A DNA stretch of 64,000 nucleotides from Evansella cellulosilytica DSM 2522 (lineage in GTDB: Bacteria; Bacillota; Bacilli; Bacillales; Salisediminibacteriaceae). Shown piece by piece: positions 16,090 to 24,783 of the stretch. Location of the stretch: NCBI RefSeq assembly GCF_000177235.2, contig NC_014829.1, positions 248,001-312,000 of the forward strand. Reading direction: 5' to 3'. Position 1 is the stretch's first letter. Each line of letters opens with the position of its first letter. The position numbers and the translations under genes are program-made. The notes under the pieces were generated by a model that made no database searches, was not told the DNA's origin, and saw nothing but the letters and a program-made list of their open reading frames with translations.

Positions 16090-17124
16090 TTAAACGGAAG
16101 AAGTTGCTCCTTGGTCAGCCGTTGGAGGTTGCGGAGTGTCTTCTTTTCTTTTGTTAAATAGCTGTTTAAACTTAGATGAAATATTTAATAGCTTTTGTTG
16201 CAAGTCTATATTAGGTTCTATATTTTGAATATTAAGTTGGTAAGCACGTACCATTGCAATCATTGCAATAGGATCAACGATTGCTCTCTTAATCATTGCT
16301 GTTACAATGTAAGCCCCCACAATCGCAAACCAGCCTAAAATAGCTGCCGCCCCAGCATTGGAGGTAATAGCAGATGAAATTCCCATGAATGCAAACACGC
16401 TCGGAATGAAGATAACAAAGTTTAAAATATAAACAAATGCTACAATACCAGCAGCGGTCATCACAATTTTTTTCCAGCTTTGTGCGTAAAGGACAACACC
16501 ATCACATGCAGATTTCCATACAGATTCCTCTTCAGAGTCAGACCCTTCTTCTGCAGTAGCTGCAGCTTCAGCAATTTGACTTTTTCTTAGCATAATATAA
16601 GATAAAATAGCTTCATCAACGTAGCGTAAGCTGACTTCCATTATTTTACTAATAATACCGATTATTTTTTTGGCAGCGGGAACAAAGCTAAGGAAGTTTC
16701 CAATTCTCATAAGCCAACGTTGAATTTGTTTTACTGCTCCATAAATAATTTTGTCTACGACAAAAGCAACATTAGCAGAGCCGAAGTTATTAACAACCTG
16801 GTCTTTCCCATAACTAATTTGATTTTTTCCTTCAGGAACTTTTCCAGTTCTAAGTAATTCTGTTACAACAGCAATATGGCCAACCTTCACCATATACAGG
16901 AAATATCTCTCTACAAACCTTAAAATACCTAATACTGCAAAGAAAGTACCAACAATCATGAGGATGAAAAAGAATGAAGCAAATTCAAACCAACGGAATA
17001 GTAAAATACCTAATCCTAACATAAGTCCCAAGAATAATAATGATGCTACAGCAAAAATAGCATAAACAATGATTCTAGAAATAAAAAATGGAATAGTTTT
17101 CTTTATGAGTTCCATAATCGACAT
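16090..17124 (-). CDS. Polytopic membrane protein, unknown
   Basis: This protein of about 344 residues has two membrane segments near residues 12-35 and 40-68, a soluble stretch of about 130 residues, then two or three more segments (about 215-295), and a Pro/Thr-rich tail. The body contains 'SYGKDQVVNNFGSANVAFVVDKIIYG' type sequence in which a glycine/asparagine turn precedes an amphipathic helix. I do not recognise the family with certainty. ATG 17124 is chosen because of GAGGTG six bases before it; an ATG 18 bases upstream lacks a site. It is divergent from the nitrite reductase operon. Confidence 0.65.
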   Translation of the reverse strand: MSIMELIKKTIPFFISRIIVYAIFAVASLLFLGLMLGLGILLFRWFEFASFFFILMIVGTFFAVLGILRFVERYFLYMVKVGHIAVVTELLRTGKVPEGKNQISYGKDQVVNNFGSANVAFVVDKIIYGAVKQIQRWLMRIGNFLSFVPAAKKIIGIISKIMEVSLRYVDEAILSYIMLRKSQIAEAAATAEEGSDSEEESVWKSACDGVVLYAQSWKKIVMTAAGIVAFVYILNFVIFIPSVFAFMGISSAITSNAGAAAILGWFAIVGAYIVTAMIKRAIVDPIAMIAMVRAYQLNIQNIEPNIDLQQKLLNISSKFKQLFNKRKEDTPQPPTADQGATSSV

Positions 17125-17713
17125 GAAATACACCTCTTTCAAAAATTAGTGCCACTTATAAATAGTCTATAAATTTAACGCAACAGTAACGCCTTCCCCC
17201 TTTTTGTTTATGGAATTAGACTATTATGGGTAGGATCATTTTCCTAACTTCGATAACATGATTACTTAAATTCCTGGGTGAAACAGAGAGGATATTGAAG
17301 TGTGAATTGTAGATTGAATATTAAGAAAACTAATATCGCAATCTCAATTGTATAATAAAGGAAGTAATATAACATTGCCCTTAAGTACCGATTTCGTTCA
17401 CTCATAAATTAGGTAAAAAGTAACGATTGGTGTGTGTGCGTTATATCAGTTGGTATAAATTGCCTACAAATATCGAATCTTGTTTAAAATGTGGCAAAAA
17501 AAGTAACGATCTTTATTTGTGATAAATATCACAGAGGGTATTTTTATTATGAATTAAGATACATATATATTTAATAAGTTAACGTAAACAATGTTATAAA
17601 TTATCCAGTTGATTTACTATGAGGAAGGGTTTCACTTCCGTAAATATGTGAATCATCTCACAAATAATAAAATTGAATGTGAAGTATTACACATAGAGGA
17701 TGGGGGAATTCAA
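17125..17713. other. Regulatory gap upstream of nirB
   Basis: Apart from the FNR box and promoter at 17518-17560, this stretch is AT-rich with no recognised repeat or gene. An in-frame extension of NirB back to 17609 exists but carries no family sequence and lies mostly upstream of the GGGGG ribosome site, so I treat it as leader. Confidence 0.55.
17518..17560 (+). promoter_or_regulatory. FNR box and -10 of the nir operon
   Basis: TGTGATAAATATCACA (17518-17533) is a perfect match to the Bacillus Fnr consensus TGTGA-N6-TCACA. TAAGAT at 17555-17560 fits a -10. If transcription starts near 17567, the box is centred at -41.5, the classic class II activator position. This predicts induction under oxygen limitation. 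Confidence 0.85.
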
Positions 17714-20119
17714 GTGAAAAAGAAATTAGTGATGATAGGAAATGGGATGGCGGGTGTTAGGTGTATTGAAGAAATTTTAAAAAGAGAGTCAAGTATGTTT
17801 GATATCACTATATTTGGTGATGAGCCATACCCGAATTATAATCGCATTATGCTTTCTAATGTTCTACAAGGCAAAACAACGATAGAGGATATTAATATTA
17901 ACGATTGGAATTGGTACAAAGAAAATGGTGTCACACTTTTTACTGGTGAAAAGGTGACGCATATCAATCGCCTCAACAAGCAAGTTGTAACAGATAAAGG
18001 GAATACAGTGGCATATGATGAGCTAATTATTGCGACAGGTTCAAGTGCTTTTATATTACCTGTTCCAGGAAGTGATCTTGAAGGAGTAGTTGGCTTCCGA
18101 ACGATTGATGATACAAACTATATGTTAAATACTGCGAAACGATATAAAAAAGCGGTCGTAATTGGTGGAGGATTGTTAGGGCTTGAAGCAGCAAGAGGAT
18201 TAATGGATCAAGGAATGGACGTTCATGTCGTTCATATTATGCCGTATTTAATGGAGCAACAGCTAGATGAAGCTGCAGCAAGATTATTAAAGAAGGATTT
18301 AGAAGCACAAGGCATGAAGTTTTTAATGGAAAAACAAACGAAAGAAATTTACGGAGACGGCCGTGTACAAGGCATCTCATTTGCAGACGGTTCATCTGTT
18401 GCGTGTGATTTAGTCGTGATGGCTGTTGGGATTCGCCCAAATATTGCATTAGCAAAAGAAGCAGGTATAGACGTAAACCGAGGGATTATTGTAAATAACC
18501 ACTTACAAACATCTCAATCATCTATTTATGCTGTAGGAGAATGCGCAGAGCATAATGGCATTGCTTATGGGCTAGTGGCACCATTATATGAGCAAGGCGT
18601 TGCTCTAGCTGAACATATTACTGGATTAGCTTCCACAGGGTATGAAGGAAGCTTATTATCAACACAATTAAAGGTTGCAGGCTGTGATTTGTTTTCTGCA
18701 GGGAAAATTAAAGAGGATGATGAAACACAAGCGATTATTGTGCAAGATCAGTTTGCAGGCGTTTATAAAAAAGTACTCATCACAAATAATAAGATTGTTG
18801 GTGTTGTTTTATACGGGGATGCATCTGACGGAACGCGATTATTCAGCATGATGAAAAAGGAAACGGATATAAGCGAATTTACGAGTGCATCTATTTTACA
18901 AAAAGCTGGTGAAGATTCAGAAGCAGCGATGATTGCAGAAATGAGTGCAGAGGATACGGTTTGTGGCTGTAATGGCGTGAAAAAAGGTACAATCGTGCAA
19001 TCCATCCTAGAACAGGACTTAAAAACGTTCGATGAAGTGAAAACATGTACGAAGGCTGGAGCTTCATGTGGTAAATGTAAAAATGTCGTAGAGGGCATTT
19101 TAGCGCTAACTTTAGGAGATAGCTTTGATGCATCGGCAAAAAGTAATGGCATGTGTGGATGTACACCTTTATCTCGTGATGAAGTCGTTGCTGAAATGAA
19201 AGAAAAAGGGTTACAATCTCCAAAAGAGGTTCGTCTTGTGCTAGGATTTGAGCAGGAGGAAGGATGTTCTAAATGTAGACCAGCATTAAACTACTATATG
19301 CGTATGCTTCGTCCAGAAGAGTATGAAGATGACAAAGCTTCTCGATTTGTTAATGAAAGAATGGAAGGAAATATCCAAAATGATGGTACGTTCTCCGTCA
19401 TACCGAGAATGTATGGTGGAACGACAACTGCTGATGACCTTATAAAACTAGGTGAGGTTGCAAAGAAATATGATGTTCCATTAGTAAAGGTAACAGGAGC
19501 AAGTCGAATTGGTCTTTACGGAGTAAAAAAGACAGATATGCCACATATATGGGAAGAGCTAGGGATGCGTTCGGGCTATGCTTATTCTAAATCGCTTCGC
19601 AACGTGAAATCATGTGTCGGCTCTCAATTCTGCCGTTTTGGCACGCAGGATTCACTAGGACTAGGTATACAACTTGAAAAAGCATTGGAAATGGTCGATA
19701 CGCCTCATAAAATGAAAATGGGTGTAACAGGGTGCCCAAGAAACTGTGCAGAGGTTTTAACGAAGGATTTTGGTGTTGTCTGCGTAGAAAATGGCTATCA
19801 GCTTTATTTCGGTGGAAACGGAGGTACGGAGGTTCGCGAATGTGATTCATTAACAACTGTTGCAACTGAAGAAGAAGTTCTTGAAATGGCTAAGGCGTAC
19901 GTACAATACTACCGAGAAACAGGAATATATGGTGAGCGTACATCTAACTGGGTTGAAAGGATCGGTGTAGAACCGATTAAAGAAGTACTATTAAATGAAG
20001 CAACAAAGCAGGAGCTTGCAATACACTTTGACCATGCGAAAACAACGTACGATGAGGCATGGGGGAACATGATCAACAATGCAAAGCAAAAAGACATGTA
20101 TGATGTGGTGAAAATATAA
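17714..20119 (+). CDS. nirB: Nitrite reductase [NAD(P)H] large subunit
   Basis: The protein of about 801 residues reduces nitrite to ammonia in the cytoplasm. An FAD/NAD(P)H-binding reductase domain (about 1-300, starting KLVMIGNGMAGVRC) comes first. Two BFD-like [2Fe-2S] modules follow: CGC...CGKC around 416-455 and CGC...CSKC around 480-520. Then come a ferredoxin-like nitrite/sulfite reductase half-domain and the siroheme/[4Fe-4S] domain, with CVGSQFC near 634 and GCPRNC near 674. Start GTG 17714 has GGGGG upstream. nirD and a siroheme fusion gene follow in the same operon, under an FNR box. Length and domains are normal for NirB/NasD. Confidence 0.93.
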   Translation: MKKKLVMIGNGMAGVRCIEEILKRESSMFDITIFGDEPYPNYNRIMLSNVLQGKTTIEDININDWNWYKENGVTLFTGEKVTHINRLNKQVVTDKGNTVAYDELIIATGSSAFILPVPGSDLEGVVGFRTIDDTNYMLNTAKRYKKAVVIGGGLLGLEAARGLMDQGMDVHVVHIMPYLMEQQLDEAAARLLKKDLEAQGMKFLMEKQTKEIYGDGRVQGISFADGSSVACDLVVMAVGIRPNIALAKEAGIDVNRGIIVNNHLQTSQSSIYAVGECAEHNGIAYGLVAPLYEQGVALAEHITGLASTGYEGSLLSTQLKVAGCDLFSAGKIKEDDETQAIIVQDQFAGVYKKVLITNNKIVGVVLYGDASDGTRLFSMMKKETDISEFTSASILQKAGEDSEAAMIAEMSAEDTVCGCNGVKKGTIVQSILEQDLKTFDEVKTCTKAGASCGKCKNVVEGILALTLGDSFDASAKSNGMCGCTPLSRDEVVAEMKEKGLQSPKEVRLVLGFEQEEGCSKCRPALNYYMRMLRPEEYEDDKASRFVNERMEGNIQNDGTFSVIPRMYGGTTTADDLIKLGEVAKKYDVPLVKVTGASRIGLYGVKKTDMPHIWEELGMRSGYAYSKSLRNVKSCVGSQFCRFGTQDSLGLGIQLEKALEMVDTPHKMKMGVTGCPRNCAEVLTKDFGVVCVENGYQLYFGGNGGTEVRECDSLTTVATEEEVLEMAKAYVQYYRETGIYGERTSNWVERIGVEPIKEVLLNEATKQELAIHFDHAKTTYDEAWGNMINNAKQKDMYDVVKI

Positions 20120-20142
20120 AGTCAGGAGCGGAGGTTTTACAC

Positions 20143-20460
20143 ATGAATGCTATACAAGAAAAAGTAAAAGTATTAGAGTTAGCGCAATTACCTCAGTTAA
20201 TCGGTAAGGAAGTAGAAATAAAAGGCGAGTCGATCGCGATTTTTCACTTAAGTAATGGTGATGTACGCGCAGTAGCAAGCCGCTGTCCTCACACAAATGG
20301 TCCACTAGCAGAAGGGATCGTAGCAGGAGAATTTGTTTATTGCCCACTTCAAGATTGGAAAGTCTCTTTAGTGACTGGGGAAGTACAAAAGCCAGACGAT
20401 GGTAAAGTGGTAACGTATGAGACGGAGGTCATTGATGGCTATGTATACGTTGTGGTGTAA
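20143..20460 (+). CDS. nirD: Nitrite reductase small subunit
   Basis: This 105-residue Rieske-fold protein partners NirB. It has the first cluster motif CPH (Cys48, His50) and the second Cys (Cys67) in CPLQDW. The usual second histidine of CPLH is Gln70, so a normal Rieske [2Fe-2S] centre is probably not formed. Many NirD proteins lack some or all ligands and serve structurally, so this is unusual only in detail. GGAGG precedes the ATG, and the gene lies 23 bases after nirB. Confidence 0.88.
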   Translation: MNAIQEKVKVLELAQLPQLIGKEVEIKGESIAIFHLSNGDVRAVASRCPHTNGPLAEGIVAGEFVYCPLQDWKVSLVTGEVQKPDDGKVVTYETEVIDGYVYVVV

Positions 20461-20463
20461 GAA

Positions 20464-21888
20464 ATGACTAATCAGACAGGTTTTGTCTCCTTTGTAGGGG
20501 CTGGTCCTGGGGACAGTGGCTTAATTACAAATAAAGGCTTGAAATCGATAAAAAAAGCAGATGTCATCTTATATGATCGATTAGTAAATCCGAGGTTGCT
20601 CCGAGAAGCGAAAAAAACGTGTGATTTTATATACTGTGGTAAATTACCGAATCGTCACATTATGCGCCAAGAAAAAATTAATGAAACGCTCATTGAACAA
20701 GCGAAGTTAGGTCAATATGTCGTGCGACTAAAAGGCGGTGATCCTTCTGTATTTGGTAGGGTTGGTGAAGAAGCAGAAGCTCTTGTTAATGAAGGTATTG
20801 AGTATGAAATAATTCCTGGTGTAACGTCGAGCATTGCTGCTGCAGCGTATGCCGGAATCCCAGTGACTCATCGTGATTATAGCAATAGCTTCACACTTCG
20901 TACGGGTCATGCAAGTGTTACTAAAGAAACGGTTGATAATACGTACAATGGTCAGTACTTAGGAGAAACAATTGCCTATTATATGGGTGTAAAGAGTTTA
21001 AAAACAAACTGTCATACGCTGATAGAGCAAGGGAAAACTCCACAAACAAAAGTTGCTGTCATCGAATGGGCAACATTAGGGAAGCAGCGTGTTGTTGAAG
21101 GGACTTTAGAAACGATAAGCGATATCGTGGAAACAGAAAACATTAAAAACCCTGCGATGACAATTATAGGAGACGTTGTTTCATTAAGACAAAAAATCAA
21201 ATGGTTTGATAAAAAGAAATTTATTGGGAAAAGAGTATTAGTAGCTAAATCGTCAGGAACGTCCTTCGATTTAGAGGATTATTTTACAGGACACGGTGCA
21301 GAAGCCTACTCTTTTCCTACTGTAAAAATGGAGGAAGCCGCCTTTACTAATGGAGAATTGACGAAGGCATTACAAAGTGACCGCATCATTTTTACAGCTC
21401 CTGAAAGTGTAGATACTTTTTTATCGAGTATGCTTAATCATAGCTTTGATATTCGTGATTTACCAAGGGACATACAGTTCCTTTCAGAAAAAACGAGAAA
21501 AAAACTAATGGAAAAAGGAATTATTGCAACGAAAGCGGAATTCAGTGAAAAAACAACTGCGGTTATTAGTCCAAGTGGGAAAAAAATCGATCAAAGTCTA
21601 TTTGTAGATAGTCATGTATTTCGCTCTCATGCTTGGGAAAGGGATCATAGATTTGATGAATTAAATGAACGCATACTGACGGAAGACAATTGGCAAACAG
21701 TCATTTTTCCAAATAAGGCCTCTATTGATTCTTTTATTGCTGAAATAGAAAGGTTACGTATTGAACTTAAGGCGCTGTCATTTGCTTATATTGGTGAGTC
21801 GGTGAAGAAATACGCCATTCAGTGTGGGTTTACACATGTCGATCAAGAAGTCCAGAATGATCTAGAAAATAATAAATGGAAAAGATAA
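20464..21888 (+). CDS. Uroporphyrinogen-III C-methyltransferase / uroporphyrinogen-III synthase fusion
   Basis: The 474-residue product is a fusion. Residues 1-240 are a SUMT (CobA-type) methyltransferase with GAGPGD, VRLKGGDPSVFGR and a IIPGVTSS loop. These enzymes make precorrin-2, the first step of siroheme. From about residue 250 on, a HemD-like synthase domain begins with FIGKRVLVAKSSG and ends near 470. The domain is more divergent than the methyltransferase part. It starts three bases after nirD, so the operon makes both the siroheme enzyme and precursors of its cofactor. Precorrin-2 dehydrogenase/ferrochelatase is not encoded here. Confidence 0.88.
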   Translation: MTNQTGFVSFVGAGPGDSGLITNKGLKSIKKADVILYDRLVNPRLLREAKKTCDFIYCGKLPNRHIMRQEKINETLIEQAKLGQYVVRLKGGDPSVFGRVGEEAEALVNEGIEYEIIPGVTSSIAAAAYAGIPVTHRDYSNSFTLRTGHASVTKETVDNTYNGQYLGETIAYYMGVKSLKTNCHTLIEQGKTPQTKVAVIEWATLGKQRVVEGTLETISDIVETENIKNPAMTIIGDVVSLRQKIKWFDKKKFIGKRVLVAKSSGTSFDLEDYFTGHGAEAYSFPTVKMEEAAFTNGELTKALQSDRIIFTAPESVDTFLSSMLNHSFDIRDLPRDIQFLSEKTRKKLMEKGIIATKAEFSEKTTAVISPSGKKIDQSLFVDSHVFRSHAWERDHRFDELNERILTEDNWQTVIFPNKASIDSFIAEIERLRIELKALSFAYIGESVKKYAIQCGFTHVDQEVQNDLENNKWKR

Positions 21889-22125
21889 TGAAAAATTAAC
21901 TGAACTAGGGGGGAACGTACGGCATGACCGTTTCGTTTCCCTTTTTCATGTCGGGAGTAAAATAGTGGTAGTGGCCGATAGTGGATAAGCGTTTTAAGAA
22001 GAAGTAAATTTCAAGAAAAAACTGTATCTCTTTTCTTGTATAAAGGAAACATATAAAATAGCTTTGTAGGTAGGATATCTCCAATTCAAAATAGATAAAA
22101 AGTTAGTCGGAGAGGGTGTGCAAGT

Positions 22126-22740
22126 ATGAGACTGTTAATAGGGTTAGACCATGAGCTATTAAGAAATGGTTTAGTACACCTTTTAAAAGATGTTCGACAA
22201 GTTGAATATATGGTGTTAGCAACTTCAACAGAAATGTTTATCGAGTCAGTCCAAAAGTATGAATTTGATTTAATCGTTGTCGACGCTGACCTTCGAGGAG
22301 CAGGCGGATTACGAAGCCTCATCTCCATCCTTGAAATTTTACCTCACACAACGAAAAAGGTGTTCATGTATAATAGTTTACACCCAGAATTAGAAGAATT
22401 GTTAATGAATAAAGATATTCAAGGCCTTTTTTACGAGCAATCTCCTTTAGGAGACTTAATGAGTTTTTTCGAAAAGGTTTTGAATGGTGAGCAAGCGTTC
22501 TTAAATAATGGTAGTCCTAGAAACTACAGAGAAATAGACGAGGAGTTTCACGAGCTTTCAAAGCGTGAAGAAGAAGTATTTTATATGAAGCTTCGTGGCT
22601 ACACTGTTAAAGATACAGCACAAATATTAAACATTTCTCCAAAGACTGTGGAGAACCATCGGCGAAATATTAGAAAGAAGTTGAACATACATAAAGGCAG
22701 TGAATGGTATGATTGGGGAAAAAAATTAGGTGTCATTTAA
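22126..22740 (+). CDS. LuxR-type response regulator-like transcription factor
   Basis: The 204-residue protein has an N-terminal receiver-like domain and a C-terminal LuxR/NarL helix-turn-helix (SKREEEVFYMKLRGYTVKDTAQILNIS, then PKTVENHRRNIRKKL). Asp53 in LIVVDADLRG is at the phospho-acceptor position. The second half lacks the conserved lysine (LFYEQSP in its place), and the acidic pocket is reduced to Asp8/Glu10, so phosphorylation may be weak or absent. No histidine kinase is adjacent. It lies between nir and cydDC, so a role in respiration is a guess. The start has GAGAGGG upstream. Confidence 0.8.
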   Translation: MRLLIGLDHELLRNGLVHLLKDVRQVEYMVLATSTEMFIESVQKYEFDLIVVDADLRGAGGLRSLISILEILPHTTKKVFMYNSLHPELEELLMNKDIQGLFYEQSPLGDLMSFFEKVLNGEQAFLNNGSPRNYREIDEEFHELSKREEEVFYMKLRGYTVKDTAQILNISPKTVENHRRNIRKKLNIHKGSEWYDWGKKLGVI

Positions 22741-23055
22741 TATAGAGGTGACATTAAAACTTGCTTGTTGATTTTTACTATAGGATAATCGCTTGCCACG
22801 AGCATGACTTCAGTTTTCTATAAACGAGAGCTTCAGATAATCCTATTCCTACAGGTGTCTCGAAGAACCAACGTCATCTATCATATTATTAAAGATAATA
22901 ATAAGTGTTCGGTTAGTCTAAAGTGTCACCATTTTGTCATGTAAATGAATCGTATAGCATGAAAAGTGAGATTAAAATAATAGTAAGCACTATTTGTGAA
23001 GTGATAAACATTATCTAGTAATAACGAATGACTCAGTTAGGAGAATGAAAGATAT
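22741..23055. repeat. Gap with decayed Bacillus-type repeat upstream of cydD
   Basis: About 22786-22872 is a degenerate copy of the common hairpin repeat seen more fully at 62110-62222 (CGCTT, then CTTCAG, then TTCC, CAGG and GTCTC blocks). ATAGGATAATC and GATAATCCTAT form a near-perfect inverted pair around it. TTGTGAA near 22994 resembles half a Rex site. The cydD ribosome site lies at the end. Confidence 0.45.
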
Positions 23056-24783
23056 ATGAAGCAACTAAAGGAAATTGCACGCTCCCAAAAAAAAGAAATG
23101 TATGTGCTTTTATGTTTATCGATTTTAATTGGATTGGTCATCGTTGGTCAAGCTTACTTTATTGTTGAAATTGTTGATAGGGTGTTTTTACAAGGAGAAA
23201 CGTTTCAGGCCGTTTTACCATTTCTAGGCGGTCTTGTTTTAGTGCTGATTGCTAGAGCTATTTTTTCTTATGCTAATGGACGAACAGGCATTAGCATGGC
23301 TGCCAAAGTGAAAAAGGATTACAGGCGAGCATTATTAAAAAAGTACTCAACCAATCCTATTCAAGCTTCACTTAAAGGACAATCAGGACAGAAAGTAAGT
23401 GTTTTACTTGATTCTGTTGATGAAATTGATAGTTACTTTAGTAAATATTATCCGCAAATGATCCAAACGAGTATTGTCCCACTCATTATATTAATCGCTA
23501 TCTTTTCTCAAAACTGGGTTTCCGGATTGATTATGGTAGTGACGGCACCATTTATTCCAATTTTTATGATTGTAATAGGGAGTGCCACTCAAAAAAAATC
23601 AGAACAGCAAATGGATAAATTAGCTGCATTTTCAGGGAGATTTCTTGATATTCTACAAGGCCTTACGACGCTAAAGCTTTTTGGGCGAGCGAAAAAACAA
23701 CGTGATGTGATTCAGCAAAGTAGTCTTGATTATAGGGAAGCAACGATGACCGTGTTAAAGACAGCCTTTTTGTCATCTTTAGCACTGGAATTCATTTCGA
23801 TGCTGAGTATTGCGTTAGTTGCGCTCGAGGTAGGCCTACGGCTTGTCATATATGGGCATCTCACCTTTTTCACAGCGTTTTTCGTGCTCATATTAGTTCC
23901 TGAGTTTTTTAATTCGTTAAAGGAATTAGGGAGTGCATTCCACACCGGAAGAGGTAGTATGGGAGCAGCCAATAAAATTCATGAGGAGCTTGAAGAAAAA
24001 GAACAGCCTGTTATTTGGGGAAGTAAAGCACTGGATAAAAAACCAGTTACCATTGAATTACGTCATGCTAGCTTTCGCTATGGAGAATCAGGTTTTTCAC
24101 TTGAAAATATAGATGCGACAATTAATCCGTTAAGCGAAGTAGCAATTGTTGGGCGTAGCGGCTCCGGAAAAACGACGTTACTTCATTTGCTATCAGGGAT
24201 TATTCCTACTACTGAAGGAGATGTGTTCGTTAATGGAAACAAGCTTTTTGACTATAAGGAAACTGATTGGTTTGATGAGCTAAGTTATATTTCCCAAAAC
24301 CCTTATCTTTTTTCTGGAACAATTGCAGAAAATATCGCTATTGGTGGGAAGAAAGATGCAACTCGACAAGAGATCATCGCCGCAGCGGAAAAGGCCGGTA
24401 TAGCCGAAATGATAGAAGACCTTTCCGAAGGCTATGACACAAAAATTGGAGAAGCGGGACGAGGACTTTCTGGTGGAGAAAAGCAACGTGTTGCTCTTGC
24501 ACGAGCATTTTTAAAGAAACCATCTATCGTTTTATTTGATGAACCGACAGTAGGACTAGATTTACAGACGGAAAGAATACTACAGCGCTCAATAAAGGAA
24601 CTGTCAGAAACAGCAACGATCATCACTGTCGCGCACCGTCTTCATACGATAAAAAATGCAGATCAAATTCTATTCTTATCTGATGGGCAATTGCTAGGAA
24701 AAGGGACGCATGAAGAGCTACTTGCGTCGGTGGAGGAATATCGTCATATGGTTGCTGCTCAGCAAGGGGGGAATGCAGGATGA
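23056..24783 (+). CDS. cydD: Heterodimeric ABC exporter for cytochrome bd assembly, CydD
   Basis: This 575-residue half-transporter has six membrane helices (about 1-310) and an ATPase domain with Walker A (GRSGSGKTT), signature LSGGEKQRVALARAF, and Walker B LFDEPT. CydDC exports cysteine/glutathione-type thiols or moves heme across the membrane, and is needed for cytochrome bd assembly. Its stop overlaps the start of the second half-transporter by four bases. It stands opposite cydABS, 4 kb away. The N-terminal region is more like CydD than lipid flippases, and context supports the name. Confidence 0.88.
   Translation: MKQLKEIARSQKKEMYVLLCLSILIGLVIVGQAYFIVEIVDRVFLQGETFQAVLPFLGGLVLVLIARAIFSYANGRTGISMAAKVKKDYRRALLKKYSTNPIQASLKGQSGQKVSVLLDSVDEIDSYFSKYYPQMIQTSIVPLIILIAIFSQNWVSGLIMVVTAPFIPIFMIVIGSATQKKSEQQMDKLAAFSGRFLDILQGLTTLKLFGRAKKQRDVIQQSSLDYREATMTVLKTAFLSSLALEFISMLSIALVALEVGLRLVIYGHLTFFTAFFVLILVPEFFNSLKELGSAFHTGRGSMGAANKIHEELEEKEQPVIWGSKALDKKPVTIELRHASFRYGESGFSLENIDATINPLSEVAIVGRSGSGKTTLLHLLSGIIPTTEGDVFVNGNKLFDYKETDWFDELSYISQNPYLFSGTIAENIAIGGKKDATRQEIIAAAEKAGIAEMIEDLSEGYDTKIGEAGRGLSGGEKQRVALARAFLKKPSIVLFDEPTVGLDLQTERILQRSIKELSETATIITVAHRLHTIKNADQILFLSDGQLLGKGTHEELLASVEEYRHMVAAQQGGNAG

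Noticed and set aside
17609-17713. Longer NirB start at 17609
   Set aside because: The extra 35 residues have no counterpart in the family, and the GTG at 17714 has a proper GGGGG ribosome site.
22990-23010. Rex operator upstream of cydD
   Set aside because: Only the left half TTGTGAA matches well, and the right half matches 4 of 7 bases. I note it but do not annotate it as a site.
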